64,000 bases of DNA from an uncultured Muribaculaceae bacterium (GCA_947632485.1 CANRPJ010000010.1:25401-89400), one strand, 5' to 3'; numbered from the stretch's first letter, positions 54,023 through 62,984 are shown. A program made the numbers and translations. Notes: generated by a model from the letters alone, not told the origin.

Positions 54023-54289
54023 TTATTTGCGGGTGCGCGACTGATAGTTGCGGCGCTGGCTCATGCGGGAGGCTCCGCGACCCAGGAATGCGTGGAAGAG
54101 GCTGTGGGGAGTGATCACATCGTCTTCGTGCTCGATATCTTTTTTCAGTCTCTCAGCTGCGTCGGCTTCCGGCTCATCAATGCCCTGACGGAACATGCGG
54201 TTCACTCCCAGAAGGAGCACCATCATGCCCACAAGCACCACTAATACAAGCACTGAGGTGACGAAATTATGTAGAATCGAGCATATCAT
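54023..54289 (-). CDS. Small single-helix membrane protein of unknown function
   Basis: This 88-residue protein has one transmembrane helix near the N terminus (FVTSVLVLVVLVGMMVLLLGV), then a charged region with an acidic patch (DEPEADAAERLKKDIEHEDD) and a basic C terminus (RRNYQSRTRK). It stops 2 bp after the convergent xthA. I do not recognise it. Clear hydrophobic/charged segmentation and a lone frame between two genes support it as real. Confidence 0.65.
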   Translation of the reverse strand: MICSILHNFVTSVLVLVVLVGMMVLLLGVNRMFRQGIDEPEADAAERLKKDIEHEDDVITPHSLFHAFLGRGASRMSQRRNYQSRTRK

Positions 54290-54445
54290 ACATATATAAC
54301 AACGCTATGAAGAAATCTTCTCAAAGAATGATATATTTTTTGCAAATGAAAAAAATCGAAAAATTTTTTCGGTTCTGCTAAACCCTATCCCTGAAATTTC
54401 GTTATAAGAGTAGAAAACAAAACATCACAATTAATACTCAAAGTT

Positions 54446-55516
54446 ATGAAAAGAACAGTATTGTTAATGGCGGCCGCTCTCCTCGGCATCGCAGGTCTTC
54501 AAGCTCAGAAGCCGGTGAAGGGCGAAATGCAGAACCTGAAAGCCTTCCTAACCCAGACTTCCGCCGACGGTTCAACGAATGCCCAGGTGCTGGGTATCAG
54601 CGATCTTTCTAATCCTCAGACATGGCCCGGAGTAAAGACCCAGGGTGGCTCTATCACCGAGATTGACTGGCACGGAAAGAAGCTCGCCGGCGATCTGAAC
54701 CTCTCCGGATTCGCAAACCTTCAGAAGGTAGACCTCACCGATAATAAGCTGACCGGTCTTGATGTAAGCAATAACCCGAAGCTCGTAGAGGTGAACGCCG
54801 GACGCAACTTGCTGACCGATGTTTCCATCAATGGCTGTATGCAGCTTCAGGTGCTCCGTCTCTATCGCAACAGACTTGCCGACATCAGCATCAGCGGCAC
54901 TCCTTTCCTGGAGAAGCTCAATGTGGCAAGCAACTTCATGGAAGCTCTGAATGTGACCAACGCAGTTAATCTGAAGAGCCTGAATTGCACCAACAACCGT
55001 CTGCAGGAGCTCAATGTAAGCGGTTGCACCAACCTCAAGAACCTCTATGCAGGCTACAACGACCTCAACGATGTGCTTCTCAACGGTCTGGTAAATCTGG
55101 TGAACCTCAACGTTCAGTCTAACAAGATCAACAAGCTCTACATTCAGGATCTTCCCGCTCTGGGTACTATCTACTGCAGCGACAACCACATGACTCAGCT
55201 CGCTTTCAACAACTGCAAGATGCTGGCCGATGTGTATGCTCCCTACAATGATCTTACCACCTTCACGGTTACGGACTGCCCGATCCTGATGTTCGTGAAC
55301 CTCGCCTGGAACGACCTCGTAAACCTCAACCTCAGCAACCAGACTCAGCTGCAGCGTCTGAACGTTTCGAGCAACCAGCTGGTTAACCTCAACGTAAGCT
55401 TCGACTCAGCTCTTACTTACCTGAATCTGGCTAACAACACGAACCTCTTCGACGCTATCACGCAGGGTTGCACCAACCTGAGCCAGGTAGTTGGCCACTG
55501 GGAGATGGCAGAATAA
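54446..55516 (+). CDS. Secreted leucine-rich-repeat protein
   Basis: This 356-residue exported protein has a signal peptide (MKRTVLLMAAALLGIAGLQA) and about a dozen leucine-rich repeats of 21-22 residues (about 70-340), with the pattern LxxLNVSxNxLxxLNVSxC. These form an InlA-like solenoid different from the BspA type at 1156. There is no sorting domain or anchor, so it may be periplasmic or secreted. The ligand is unknown. A hairpin (55551-55580) follows. Confidence 0.8.
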   Translation: MKRTVLLMAAALLGIAGLQAQKPVKGEMQNLKAFLTQTSADGSTNAQVLGISDLSNPQTWPGVKTQGGSITEIDWHGKKLAGDLNLSGFANLQKVDLTDNKLTGLDVSNNPKLVEVNAGRNLLTDVSINGCMQLQVLRLYRNRLADISISGTPFLEKLNVASNFMEALNVTNAVNLKSLNCTNNRLQELNVSGCTNLKNLYAGYNDLNDVLLNGLVNLVNLNVQSNKINKLYIQDLPALGTIYCSDNHMTQLAFNNCKMLADVYAPYNDLTTFTVTDCPILMFVNLAWNDLVNLNLSNQTQLQRLNVSSNQLVNLNVSFDSALTYLNLANNTNLFDAITQGCTNLSQVVGHWEMAE

Positions 55517-55550
55517 GAAAAATCAAGAAACTAATAAAATCTATTACACA

Positions 55551-55580
55551 AGCGGGGTCTTCCGGAAGGGAGGCTCCGCT
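55551..55580 (+). terminator. Hairpin after the LRR gene
   Basis: AGCGGGGTCTTCC (55551-55563) pairs with GGGAGGCTCCGCT (55568-55580) over 13 positions including G-U pairs, with a GGAA tetraloop. The following sequence is not T-rich, so terminator efficiency is uncertain. The lepA promoter starts 7 bp later. Confidence 0.55.
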
Positions 55581-55586
55581 CCGCTA

Positions 55587-55617
55587 TTGTTCGGCCGTGG
55601 TGAAATAGTTAACTTTG
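55587..55617 (+). promoter_or_regulatory. lepA promoter
   Basis: TTG (55587-55589), 20 nt, TAACTTTG (55610-55617) is a full consensus promoter, 39 bp before the lepA start at 55657. Confidence 0.7.
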
Positions 55618-55656
55618 CATGCCGAAAACGTTTTAGGCAACACTGAACTCCCATTT

Positions 55657-57444
55657 ATGGACAATATACGCAACTTTTGCATCATAGCCCACATTGACCA
55701 CGGCAAATCAACCCTGGCAGACCGTCTTCTGGAGAGGACCGGCACTGTAGCAGCCCAGGATATGGAAGCCCAGGTGCTCGACGATATGGATCTCGAGCGA
55801 GAGCGAGGCATTACGATAAAGAGCCATGCCATTCAGATGGACTATAAGCTCGACGGCAAGCCATACCGACTCAATCTGATCGATACTCCGGGACACGTGG
55901 ATTTCAGCTACGAGGTGTCGCGCTCCATAGCCGCCTGCGAGGGGGCGCTCCTGATAGTAGATGCCTCGCAGGGCATTCAGGCGCAGACCATCTCGAATCT
56001 CTATATGGCCATTGACAATAATCTGGAGATCATTCCGGTAATCAACAAATGTGACCTCGACAGCGCCAAGCCCGATGAGGTGGAAGACCAGATAGTGGAT
56101 CTTCTCGGTTGCGACAGGTCGGAGATTATCCGCGCTAGCGGTAAGACGGGAATGGGAGTCGATGAGGTGCTTGAGGCAATCGTGAAGCGTGTGCCCGCTC
56201 CGAAGGGTGATCCTGAGGCTCCGCTTCAGGCTTTGATCTTCGACTCTGTGTTCAATCCTTTCAGAGGAATCATTGCCTACTATAAGGTGGTGAACGGTAC
56301 GCTTAAAACGGGTGATTTCGTGAAATTCGTGGCTACCGGTAAGGAGTACCATGCCGATGAGGTGGGTGTGCTCAAACTTGATATGTCGTCCAGGAAAGAG
56401 ATTTCAGCAGGCGATGTAGGCTATATAATCTCCGGTATCAAGACTTCGAGGGAGGTTCGGGTCGGAGATACGATCACCCATGTGGCCCGGCCATGTGAGA
56501 AGGCTATCGAGGGTTTCGAAGAGGTGAAGCCGATGGTGTTTGCCGGCGTATATCCTATTGATACCGAAGATTTTGAAAACCTGAGATCTTCTCTGGAGAA
56601 ACTTCAGCTCAACGATGCCTCGCTCACATTTCAGCCTGAGAGTTCGGCAGCCCTTGGCTTCGGTTTCCGTTGCGGATTTCTCGGTCTGCTCCACATGGAG
56701 ATAGTGCAGGAGAGGCTCGGGCGCGAGTTTGATATGGACGTGATTACGACCGTGCCCAACGTCTCTTACCGTGTATACGATAAGAAAGGCGTGATGACTG
56801 AGGTTCATAACCCTTCAGGTTTGCCTGAGCCAGCCTCTATCGATTATATCGAGGAGCCGTATATACGCGCCTCAGTGATCACGGCAGCCGATTATATCGG
56901 TCCGATAATGACCCTCTGCCTTTCGAAGAGAGGGGAGCTCGTGAAGCAGGAATATATCTCCGGCAACCGAATGGAGTTAACCTTCGATATGCCTCTGGGC
57001 GAGATCGTGATCGATTTCTACGATAAGCTGAAGAGCATCTCGAAAGGCTATGCTTCTTTCGATTATCATCTGCATGATTTTCGTGAGTCTAAGCTCGTGA
57101 AGCTCGATATCTTGCTCAATGGCGAGAGCGTAGATGCGCTGTCAACGCTGACCCATGTTGACAACAGCGTGCGCTTCGGGCGCCGTATGTGCGAGAAGCT
57201 TAAGGAATTGATTCCGCGTCAGCAGTTTGATGTGGCCGTTCAGGCGGCTATCGGGGCAAAGATTATCGCGAGGGAGACAATCAAGGCCGTGCGCAAGGAC
57301 GTGACCGCCAAATGCTACGGAGGCGATATCTCGCGTAAGCGCAAGCTGCTTGAGAAGCAGAAGGCCGGAAAGAAGCGCATGAAGCAGATCGGCTCTGTAG
57401 AGGTGCCGCAGAAGGCATTCCTCGCCGTGCTTAAACTTGACTGA
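55657..57444 (+). CDS. lepA: Elongation factor 4 (LepA), ribosome back-translocation GTPase
   Basis: This 595-residue translational GTPase has the G domain with [33 protein letters not shown] and [10 protein letters not shown]. The EF-G-like domains and the LepA C-terminal domain ([20 protein letters not shown]) follow. The start [16 protein letters not shown] is chosen because an upstream ATG lies inside the -7 element spacer. Length is standard. Confidence 0.96.
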   Translation: MDNIRNFCIIAHIDHGKSTLADRLLERTGTVAAQDMEAQVLDDMDLERERGITIKSHAIQMDYKLDGKPYRLNLIDTPGHVDFSYEVSRSIAACEGALLIVDASQGIQAQTISNLYMAIDNNLEIIPVINKCDLDSAKPDEVEDQIVDLLGCDRSEIIRASGKTGMGVDEVLEAIVKRVPAPKGDPEAPLQALIFDSVFNPFRGIIAYYKVVNGTLKTGDFVKFVATGKEYHADEVGVLKLDMSSRKEISAGDVGYIISGIKTSREVRVGDTITHVARPCEKAIEGFEEVKPMVFAGVYPIDTEDFENLRSSLEKLQLNDASLTFQPESSAALGFGFRCGFLGLLHMEIVQERLGREFDMDVITTVPNVSYRVYDKKGVMTEVHNPSGLPEPASIDYIEEPYIRASVITAADYIGPIMTLCLSKRGELVKQEYISGNRMELTFDMPLGEIVIDFYDKLKSISKGYASFDYHLHDFRESKLVKLDILLNGESVDALSTLTHVDNSVRFGRRMCEKLKELIPRQQFDVAVQAAIGAKIIARETIKAVRKDVTAKCYGGDISRKRKLLEKQKAGKKRMKQIGSVEVPQKAFLAVLKLD

Positions 57445-57452
57445 CGGAATCC

Positions 57453-58394
57453 ATGAGCGGAAATCTTCTGGGTGAGGTAATCGCACTGGTCACAGCCGCA
57501 TTATGGACCATCACGGCTCTGGCTGCCGATATGGCGGCGCGTTACGCTACATCGCTGGCTATGAATGTAGTGAGAATGCTTCTGGCCATTCCGATGTTCT
57601 TCATTCTCCTATGGGTAGTGTCCGGTAGTCCGGTGCCATCGTATGCCTTGCTCGGGGTCTGGGGGTGGCTATCGCTTGCCGGATTGGTAGGCTATGTGTT
57701 TGGTGACCTTTGCCTGTTCAATTCCTACCGCACTATGGGATCGCGCTACGGGCAACTCTTCATGACTCTTGCGCCGGTGTTTGCAGCAGTGGGCGGTTAT
57801 TTCATTCTTGGCGAGGTGATGCAGCTGCGTGCATGGCTCGTTATGTTTCTCATTCTCGGCGGCATCTCCATGTCGATTTGCAGCAGGTCAGGGTCTGACG
57901 ACAAGCATCTTCACATCAAGGTGCCTTTCAAAGGAGTCCTTTTCGGCCTTGGAGCTGCCGCAGGGCAGGGCATTGGTCTGGTAATAAGCAAAATCGGTAT
58001 GGATAGCTATGCCGCGGCACTCCCGGCCGGGGTGACGCAGGAGAGCGTAATGATGCCTTTCGCTGCTACCTTTATCCGCTGTGTGGCTGCACTGGTGGCA
58101 TTTCTTGCCATTACGGCGATTCGCAGGCAGGGCGCTTCTGTAGTGGCTCTGATAAAGACGCCGCGCCCGATGTTTTATATGGTTATCACTACCTTCTTCG
58201 GTCCCTTCGTCGGGGTAAGCCTGTCGCTGCTTGCCATAGAGTATACTTCTACGGGCATCGCCTCGACCCTTCTCGCAATGGTGCCTGTGTTCATTCTGCT
58301 TCCAGCATGGCTCTTTTTCGGTCAGAAGATCACTATTCTGGATATTCTGGGCACAGTAGTGGCCGTAGGCGGTGTCGCGCTTCTCTTCCTCTGA
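57453..58394 (+). CDS. EamA/DMT-family transporter
   Basis: This 313-residue membrane protein has ten predicted helices in two EamA repeats (about 5-145 and 155-310), for example LVTAALWTITALAADMAARY and VSLSLLAIEYTSTGIASTLL. DMT family members export metabolites; the substrate is unknown. It starts 8 bp after lepA and is probably cotranscribed with it. Confidence 0.85.
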   Translation: MSGNLLGEVIALVTAALWTITALAADMAARYATSLAMNVVRMLLAIPMFFILLWVVSGSPVPSYALLGVWGWLSLAGLVGYVFGDLCLFNSYRTMGSRYGQLFMTLAPVFAAVGGYFILGEVMQLRAWLVMFLILGGISMSICSRSGSDDKHLHIKVPFKGVLFGLGAAAGQGIGLVISKIGMDSYAAALPAGVTQESVMMPFAATFIRCVAALVAFLAITAIRRQGASVVALIKTPRPMFYMVITTFFGPFVGVSLSLLAIEYTSTGIASTLLAMVPVFILLPAWLFFGQKITILDILGTVVAVGGVALLFL

Positions 58395-58435
58395 TATTAA
58401 GCCTGCTAACCCCTGCTTTTCTTCCGGAAAATTGC

Positions 58436-58443
58436 TATCTTTG
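58436..58443 (+). promoter_or_regulatory. -7 element of the peptidase promoter
   Basis: TATCTTTG, 20 bp before the start codon, matches TAnnTTTG. The -33 region is weak. Confidence 0.5.
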
Positions 58444-58463
58444 CGGAAACTAACCTTAAAACA

Positions 58464-59594
58464 ATGAAAAAATCTGTAGTTTTCTCAGCCGCATTCCTGC
58501 TCGCAGCTTCCTATGCAGGCGCACAGGATCCCGTAGGCTATCAATTTACCGAGGTAGTGAGCGTTCCGGCCACATCGGTAAAGAATCAGTCGGCTACCGG
58601 CACCTGCTGGTGCTTCGCGAGCACATCGTTCATAGAGTCGGAGCTGCTTCGTAAGGGCAAAGGAGAGCATGACCTTTCAGAGATGTATATCGTGCGTACC
58701 AAATATGGTCAGCAGCTTGATGACAACTATCTGCGTCGCGGCCGCGGAAATATCGGTCCGGGCAGCATAGGCCATATCTACCTTCGCGCATGGGATAAGG
58801 CCGGTGTTGTGCCCGAAGAGGTATATTCCGGTATCAACTACGACTCCAAGACTCACAATCACGGCGAGCTCGGCACTTATGTGAAAGCCATAGCCGACGG
58901 CGCCATAAAGATGAAGAAGCGCAGCCCGGAATACGAGAAGCTGGTAAAGAGCCTGTTTGACATCTATCTGGGTCCAGTGCCTGAGAAGTTCACCTATCAG
59001 GGCAAGGAATATACCCCTCAGAGTTTCGCTCAGTCACTCGGCATCAATACCGACGATTATGTAGAACTCACTTCTTTCAATCACCACCCCTTCTATGAGA
59101 CATTCCAGCTGGAAATTCCCGACAACTGGGATAATGCCTCAATGTATAACCTGCCTCTCGATGAGCTTATGCAGACCATCGACAACGCGCTCCAGACGGG
59201 TTATACCGTATGCTGGGACGGCGACGTGAGCGAGAAGGGCTTCTCTCATGCCAACGGCGTAGCCATTCTTCCGGCCTCAACTGATAAAGATGAGCTCGAA
59301 GAGATCTATAAGTTTAACGCTCCGGCAGAGGAGGCAAACGTGACTCAGGAAAGCCGTCAGAAAGATTTCGAAAACTTCACTACTACCGACGACCACCTGA
59401 TGCACCTCACCGGGATCGTGAAAGATCAGAACGGTAAGAAATACTATGTGACGAAGAATTCTTGGGGCACTGAGCGCAACAACAATGGAGGCTATCTCAA
59501 TATGTCGGAGCCATACGTACGCGCGAAGACGGTATCGGTAATGCTCCATAAGGACGCTATCCCTGCGCCTATACGCAAGAAGCTCGGCATCTGA
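58464..59594 (+). CDS. Exported C1-family (papain-like) peptidase, PepC/bleomycin-hydrolase type
   Basis: This 376-residue exported cysteine peptidase has a signal peptide (MKKSVVFSAAFLLAASYAGA). The catalytic Cys lies in NQSATGTCWCFASTSFIESE, the His in HLMHLTGIVKD and the Asn in YVTKNSWGTE. PepC/bleomycin hydrolase relatives are usually cytoplasmic; the signal peptide puts this one in the envelope, as in other Bacteroidales. It is monocistronic, followed by a strong terminator. Confidence 0.9.
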   Translation: MKKSVVFSAAFLLAASYAGAQDPVGYQFTEVVSVPATSVKNQSATGTCWCFASTSFIESELLRKGKGEHDLSEMYIVRTKYGQQLDDNYLRRGRGNIGPGSIGHIYLRAWDKAGVVPEEVYSGINYDSKTHNHGELGTYVKAIADGAIKMKKRSPEYEKLVKSLFDIYLGPVPEKFTYQGKEYTPQSFAQSLGINTDDYVELTSFNHHPFYETFQLEIPDNWDNASMYNLPLDELMQTIDNALQTGYTVCWDGDVSEKGFSHANGVAILPASTDKDELEEIYKFNAPAEEANVTQESRQKDFENFTTTDDHLMHLTGIVKDQNGKKYYVTKNSWGTERNNNGGYLNMSEPYVRAKTVSVMLHKDAIPAPIRKKLGI

Positions 59595-59621
59595 TTCCGA
59601 TGCCTCAGTAAGCTATCATCT

Positions 59622-59653
59622 GTCAGCCCCTCCGTCGCGCCGGAGGGGCTGAC
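59622..59653. terminator. Strong hairpin between convergent peptidase and ADP-ribosylglycohydrolase genes
   Basis: GTCAGCCCCTCCG (59622-59634) pairs perfectly with CGGAGGGGCTGAC (59641-59653): 13 bp with a 6-nt loop. It lies between two convergent stops, so it may serve both genes, although T-runs are weak. Confidence 0.75.
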
Positions 59654-59657
59654 GCTT

Positions 59658-60458
59658 TCAGACAAACCGACTGTTGAATCGATTGATCACCTCGTGAAGT
59701 TCTTCCGGTATCCTGTCGGCTGCGGCATCAGCTATCACGTCGGGAATCTCACCGAAGAAAGCGGCTGCTACGCTGCCCGCTATCGCGCCCATCGTGTCGG
59801 CATCGCCTCCGAGAGCTACAGCTCGCCTTACGGCATCTTCATAACCCGAACTGTCGAGGAAAGCGATTAGCGATTCCGGTACCGATCCCTGGCAACTGCA
59901 ATCGAAGCTGTAGTTAGCATTTTGCAGATGCTCGCAGGTGCGGTGCAGATCATAACCGAACCGGGTTTCGAGATAGTCTCTTATCTCCTCCTTGGTTTTG
60001 CCGGATCGGGCGAGGAAAATAGCAGCGGCCGTAGCTTGTGCGCCTTTGATTCCTTCAGGGTGATTGTGAGTCACTGAGGCAGAGATCTCAGCTGCATTGA
60101 GAGTAGCCTCAAGAGATTCAAATGCGAATCCTACAGGAGAAACCCGCATGGCCGATCCGTTGCCCCAGGAGTTGTAGGGGAGTGGCTGCTCCATCTGGAG
60201 CCATCTTCTAAACAGTTTGCCGTAGCCGATATACGGGTAGCGCCTACCCCATTTCTGCATAATGCCTACCAGTCCTTCCTTGTCAAGGTCTGGATAATCG
60301 AGCAACCATTCCGCCACAGCGACAGTCATCAACGAATCGTCGGTGAAAGTAGAGCCATAGGGTAACAGGCGAAAGTTGTAGTTGTGAGTGGGGTGAAACT
60401 CATAAGTAGAGCCGATTATATCGCCTGCAACAGCACCCCAGATTCCTGGTCTTTTCAT
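59658..60458 (-). CDS. ADP-ribosylglycohydrolase family protein
   Basis: This 266-residue cytoplasmic enzyme has the two metal-binding blocks of the family: GDIIGSTYEF with TFTDDSLMTVAVAEWL near the N terminus, and AVALGGDADTMGAIAGSVA near the C terminus. Members remove ADP-ribose from proteins or DNA. There is no DraT/toxin partner next to it. The substrate is unknown. Confidence 0.9.
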   Translation of the reverse strand: MKRPGIWGAVAGDIIGSTYEFHPTHNYNFRLLPYGSTFTDDSLMTVAVAEWLLDYPDLDKEGLVGIMQKWGRRYPYIGYGKLFRRWLQMEQPLPYNSWGNGSAMRVSPVGFAFESLEATLNAAEISASVTHNHPEGIKGAQATAAAIFLARSGKTKEEIRDYLETRFGYDLHRTCEHLQNANYSFDCSCQGSVPESLIAFLDSSGYEDAVRRAVALGGDADTMGAIAGSVAAAFFGEIPDVIADAAADRIPEELHEVINRFNSRFV

Positions 60459-60497
60459 AATTCTTGGTTTATAATTTTAAAGTTAATAAAAGATGAT

Positions 60498-60575
60498 TCA
60501 TTTTATGTCAGCCCCATCGCGGAGAGCTTGGCCAATCCACGCAAAGAAGAGCACGAGTATTAAAATCGCAGTCAT
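60498..60575 (-). CDS. Possible 25-residue membrane peptide
   Basis: The frame reads MTAILILVLFFAWIGQALRD then GADIK and stop. Residues 3-13 are nearly all hydrophobic, so it would be a membrane helix followed by a charged tail. It has its own promoter (TAACTTTG at 60608-60615, with TTCG 19 nt upstream) about 33 bp before the ATG. Too small for certainty, but the promoter, composition and clean gap between two genes make it a credible small protein. It lies upstream of the ADP-ribosylglycohydrolase on the same strand. Confidence 0.45.
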   Translation of the reverse strand: MTAILILVLFFAWIGQALRDGADIK

Positions 60576-60607
60576 GTCTATAAAGTTTTAAGTTTGTTTT
60601 GATATTG

Positions 60608-60638
60608 CAAAGTTAGCGTCTCCGACTGCCAAAACGAA
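60608..60638 (-). promoter_or_regulatory. Promoter for the small membrane peptide
   Basis: TTCG (60635-60638), 19 nt, TAACTTTG (60608-60615) on the minus strand, one mismatch from consensus. Confidence 0.5.
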
Positions 60639-60735
60639 GCAGTTGATTGTTAATAAAAGTTTACTATTGGTTAATGCTATAGTTAAGAAGAAACATTCTT
60701 CATTTACTGTTCTTTTATCTGACACCAATAGAATA

Positions 60736-61086
60736 TTACTGGTTCTTTTGTCGGTTAAGTATTATCTGTTCGAAGTTGTCCTGTCCCCATTTCATCAGGG
60801 CTTCAATATGAGGCAATAGGGTCTTACCAAAATCTGTAACGGAGTATTCTACACGTGGCGGCACATCAGAAAATAGTTCCCGGTGAATGAGGCCGTCAAC
60901 CGTAAGTTGCTTCAATACTTGTGACAATACTTTCTCGGAGACAGAAGGAATATTACGATATAATTCGCTGAAACGCACTGGCTCGCTTAGGGATATCTTC
61001 ACGAGAACTACAAGAGCCCATTTATTGCCGAGCCATTCAAGCATCGGAGCAGCCTTGCAATAGTCATAGTTCAATTTCTTTGCCAT
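60736..61086 (-). CDS. HxlR-family transcriptional regulator
   Basis: This 116-residue winged-helix regulator begins MAKKLNYDYCKAAPMLEWLG. It has the HxlR core: NKWALVVLVKISLSEPVRFS, SVSEKVLSQVLKQLTVDGLI and EYSVTDFGKTLLPHI. Cys10 occupies the position used for redox sensing in some HxlR proteins (HypR, QorR). It is transcribed away from the flavin-reductase gene 183 bp to the right, the usual target arrangement. Confidence 0.9.
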   Translation of the reverse strand: MAKKLNYDYCKAAPMLEWLGNKWALVVLVKISLSEPVRFSELYRNIPSVSEKVLSQVLKQLTVDGLIHRELFSDVPPRVEYSVTDFGKTLLPHIEALMKWGQDNFEQIILNRQKNQ

Positions 61087-61269
61087 ATCTGATTGAGCGG
61101 AACCCTCTGAAACCGAGTAAAGCAAACTTTCCGGTAAGGGTCAAACCAATTGGTAAGTTATTGCTTATACTCTCATTATCATATAATTTCGCATCGCAAA
61201 GATAATGAAAAATCGCTGAGCTTCATAAATAGATGCTGATGAAAAATTAACTAATAATCATCTTATATT

Positions 61270-61911
61270 ATGGAAATAGTAATTATAAACAGTAGTCCAC
61301 GTAAAAATGGCAACACGGCTCAATTGTGTGATGCTTTCATAAAAGGAGCAATGCAAACCTTACCAAAGCCTAAAGTAACAACAGTTTTCTTAAACGACCT
61401 CAAATTCAAAGGTTGTCAGAGTTGCTTCGCTTGTAAACTCAAGGACAGCAAGCGTTATGGCAAATGCTCCCTTAATGATGAGCTATCTCCGATACTAAGT
61501 GCTGTAAACAAGGCGGATTGCTTAGTATTAGCATCTCCAATTTATCTTATGGACGTGAATAGCAGTGCTAAAGCTTTTCTTGAAAGACTCTGTTTTTCTC
61601 TTGGTTCTTATGAGGTAGGGTATCGCTCTTTAGCTCCAAAGGAAGTTATTGTAGTAACGATATATACAATGAATACCACAATAGAGTATTCGCCTGTAGG
61701 AGCAATGGATAATGTTGACGCCTTCTTGGGTCATATATTTTCTACTCCACGGCGTCTTTGTGCCTACAACACATATCAATTTCAGGATTACTCAAAATAC
61801 GTGGTAGATGTATTTGATGAAACTGAGAAGTTAAAGTACAGAGATAAGGAGTTCCCGAAAGATCTGCTGAGAGCGTATGATCTGGGACGCGATATTGCGA
61901 CCCGGTTATAG
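61270..61911 (+). CDS. NADPH-dependent FMN reductase/flavodoxin-like protein
   Basis: This 213-residue flavodoxin-fold oxidoreductase has INSSPRKNGNTAQLCDAFI for FMN phosphate binding and GCQSCFACKL, the Cys motif typical of iron-sulfur flavoprotein relatives. VLASPIYLMDVNSSAKAFLE is the second flavin loop. It is divergent from the HxlR regulator, which probably controls it in response to quinones or electrophiles (inference). Confidence 0.88.
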   Translation: MEIVIINSSPRKNGNTAQLCDAFIKGAMQTLPKPKVTTVFLNDLKFKGCQSCFACKLKDSKRYGKCSLNDELSPILSAVNKADCLVLASPIYLMDVNSSAKAFLERLCFSLGSYEVGYRSLAPKEVIVVTIYTMNTTIEYSPVGAMDNVDAFLGHIFSTPRRLCAYNTYQFQDYSKYVVDVFDETEKLKYRDKEFPKDLLRAYDLGRDIATRL

Positions 61912-62291
61912 ATGCCCTCGCGCCTTGCGGCGCTCCCGAGGATCTACATAGTCATCGGGTTTGCGAGAGAGCCCGACCCATAGCAGGGTCGGAGAGGGAG
62001 GATGCGCCGATTCCGCTGCTTGCGGTGACCTGACGGACACCTTATCGGCGGCTATCTTACAGCGCGGCCATCACCTGGCAGTATTAGGCAACGATGGGAA
62101 ATTAAAATTGATAAAAAAGTAAAGGGAACCTAAGTTACCTTTATCACGTATTCGTCGCAACCGACCCCCTCGTCAGGCTGGTGCAGTAACATCCGCCTAA
62201 GCGTCTATCCCGCAACGCAAAGTTAGCAATTATTTTGAATTACCAAAATGTTAAGAATTTGTTACCCGGGCAACCGCATCAAAAATTGGCT
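61912..62291. other. Gene-free stretch at the edge of decaying DNA
   Basis: About 380 bp without a credible gene. It holds a hairpin CCGACCC (61973-61979) with GGGTCGG (61986-61992), plausible as a terminator or repeat after the reductase gene. On the minus strand TAACTTTG (62218-62225) reads leftward into this stretch, but I see no gene behind it. Base use differs from the coding run to the left. Confidence 0.4.
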
Positions 62292-62372
62292 TTAAGAAGC
62301 ATATACATTAGATAATCGTTTGACAGGCTTGCCTTGAAACTGTAAGCTGTAAGAAATACGATATTTGGTCAA
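62292..62372 (-). CDS. Short frame coupled to the amber-interrupted small gene
   Basis: A 26-codon frame begins at TTG overlapping the previous stop (TTGA, 62369-62372) and reads LTKYRISYSLQFQGKPVKRL then SNVYAS. Overlap and composition look gene-like, but the start is non-standard and the frame is tiny. It could be the N-terminal remnant of a longer gene. I do not recognise it. Confidence 0.3.
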   Translation of the reverse strand: MTKYRISYSLQFQGKPVKRLSNVYAS

Positions 62373-62617
62373 TCTTCAGGAAGCCTTGACGCAACAAGAC
62401 GGACAGCTGTCATATCCTCTACGGCAACGGCTTGCCCGAATTTGTAGAGCCACACCTGAGGGAAACCATCTTCAACCTCGGCAGAGGACTCAAAAAGCCA
62501 CACCTCCTAGCCATTGCGAATGCCGAGGAAGCGGAAGCGGTCATTGCCGTCAGAGTTTTCAGCAAGCCAAGTCCCGGCACGAAGCACGATAGCAGGAATT
62601 TTACGTTGTTCAGCCAT
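62369..62617 (-). pseudogene. Small gene with one in-frame TAG (amber-interrupted)
   Basis: From ATG at 62617 the frame reads MAEQRKIPAIVLRAGTWLAE and on to FLGIRNG (36 codons), then TAG (62507-62509), then continues without break for 45 codons (EVWLFESSAEVEDGFPQVWL ... SRLPED) to TGA. Both halves have normal coding character, so this is one 82-residue protein with a single nonsense codon. A CAG-to-TAG change (Gln) is the simplest cause. It may be a pseudogene, a suppressed amber or a recoded phage-type gene. It is the cargo of leader copy 1 (62615-62775). Function unknown. Confidence 0.6.
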
Positions 62618-62644
62618 AGCGCGAAGTTAAGGCTTTATATCAGC

Positions 62645-62689
62645 TTCAAAAACAAACCGGAAGATTTCCACAAAGCGTCAATCTTCCGG
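62645..62689 (-). terminator. Attenuator-like hairpin in leader copy 1
   Basis: On the minus strand CCGGAAGATT (62689-62680), 13 nt, AATCTTCCGG (62666-62657) forms a perfect 10-bp stem, then a T-rich run TTTGTTTTTG (62656-62647). It lies between promoter and start codon, so it would stop most transcripts before the gene unless read through. Confidence 0.65.
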
Positions 62690-62744
62690 AGTTGGGGCAC
62701 GTACCCAGAGGGTAACGAACCTGGCCATACTCATATGGTTGACG

Positions 62745-62775
62745 CAAAGTTAGCTGAATTTTTCAGAAATACCAA
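62745..62775 (-). promoter_or_regulatory. Promoter of cassette 1
   Basis: TTG (62773-62775), 20 nt, TAACTTTG (62745-62752) on the minus strand. The spacer contains the palindrome CTGAATTTTTCAG (62755-62767). Confidence 0.65.
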
Positions 62776-62855
62776 TAATAAGCAATAAGGTTAAGGGTAG
62801 CAACTTCCCACCTAGAGTAAAAAACAGCCTAAGATTAAGTAGTGCCCTACGCAAC

Positions 62856-62984
62856 ATGCCCTATACGGACATCGAGGGGACGATGATAGCGTGGTTGGAA
62901 AAGAACGCCGTGGATAAAACGAAAGCCTCCGACCTCATAAAGAAGCTGGGGCTGGATTTCAGTGATTATGCCAAGTTACTTTAA
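62856..62984 (+). pseudogene. Possible C-terminal gene fragment
   Basis: A 42-codon frame reads MPYTDIEGTMIAWLEKNAVD then KTKASDLIKKLGLDFSDYAK and LL. Its helical, Lys/Leu-rich character looks like true coding sequence, and the frame stays open further upstream without a better start. It converges on the minus-strand gene at 62981 with a 4-bp overlap. Probably a leftover of a mobile-element or phage gene; not recognised. Confidence 0.35.

Larger units (their letters stand above)
62615..62775 (-). repeat. Leader repeat, copy 1
   Basis: This minus-strand leader of about 160 bp is homologous to 63200-63354. It contains a full promoter (TTG 62773-62775, 20 nt, TAACTTTG 62745-62752), then a terminator-like hairpin (62657-62689), and ends at the start codon of the amber-interrupted gene. 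Identity is highest in the hairpin and the bases around the promoter. Confidence 0.7.

Noticed and set aside
54301..54445. Promoter for the LRR gene at 54446
   Set aside because: The stretch is AT-rich and has TATATTTT, but no clear TAnnTTTG with a -33 element at proper spacing, so I did not annotate it.
62507..62509. TAG as a pyrrolysine codon
   Set aside because: No pyl genes are seen, and the lineage does not use pyrrolysine. Gln-type recoding or mutation is more likely.
62365..62788. Plus-strand reading frames across cassette 1
   Set aside because: They run antisense to the small gene and its leader, cross the hairpin and promoter of the minus-strand cassette, and have no promoter or coding character of their own.
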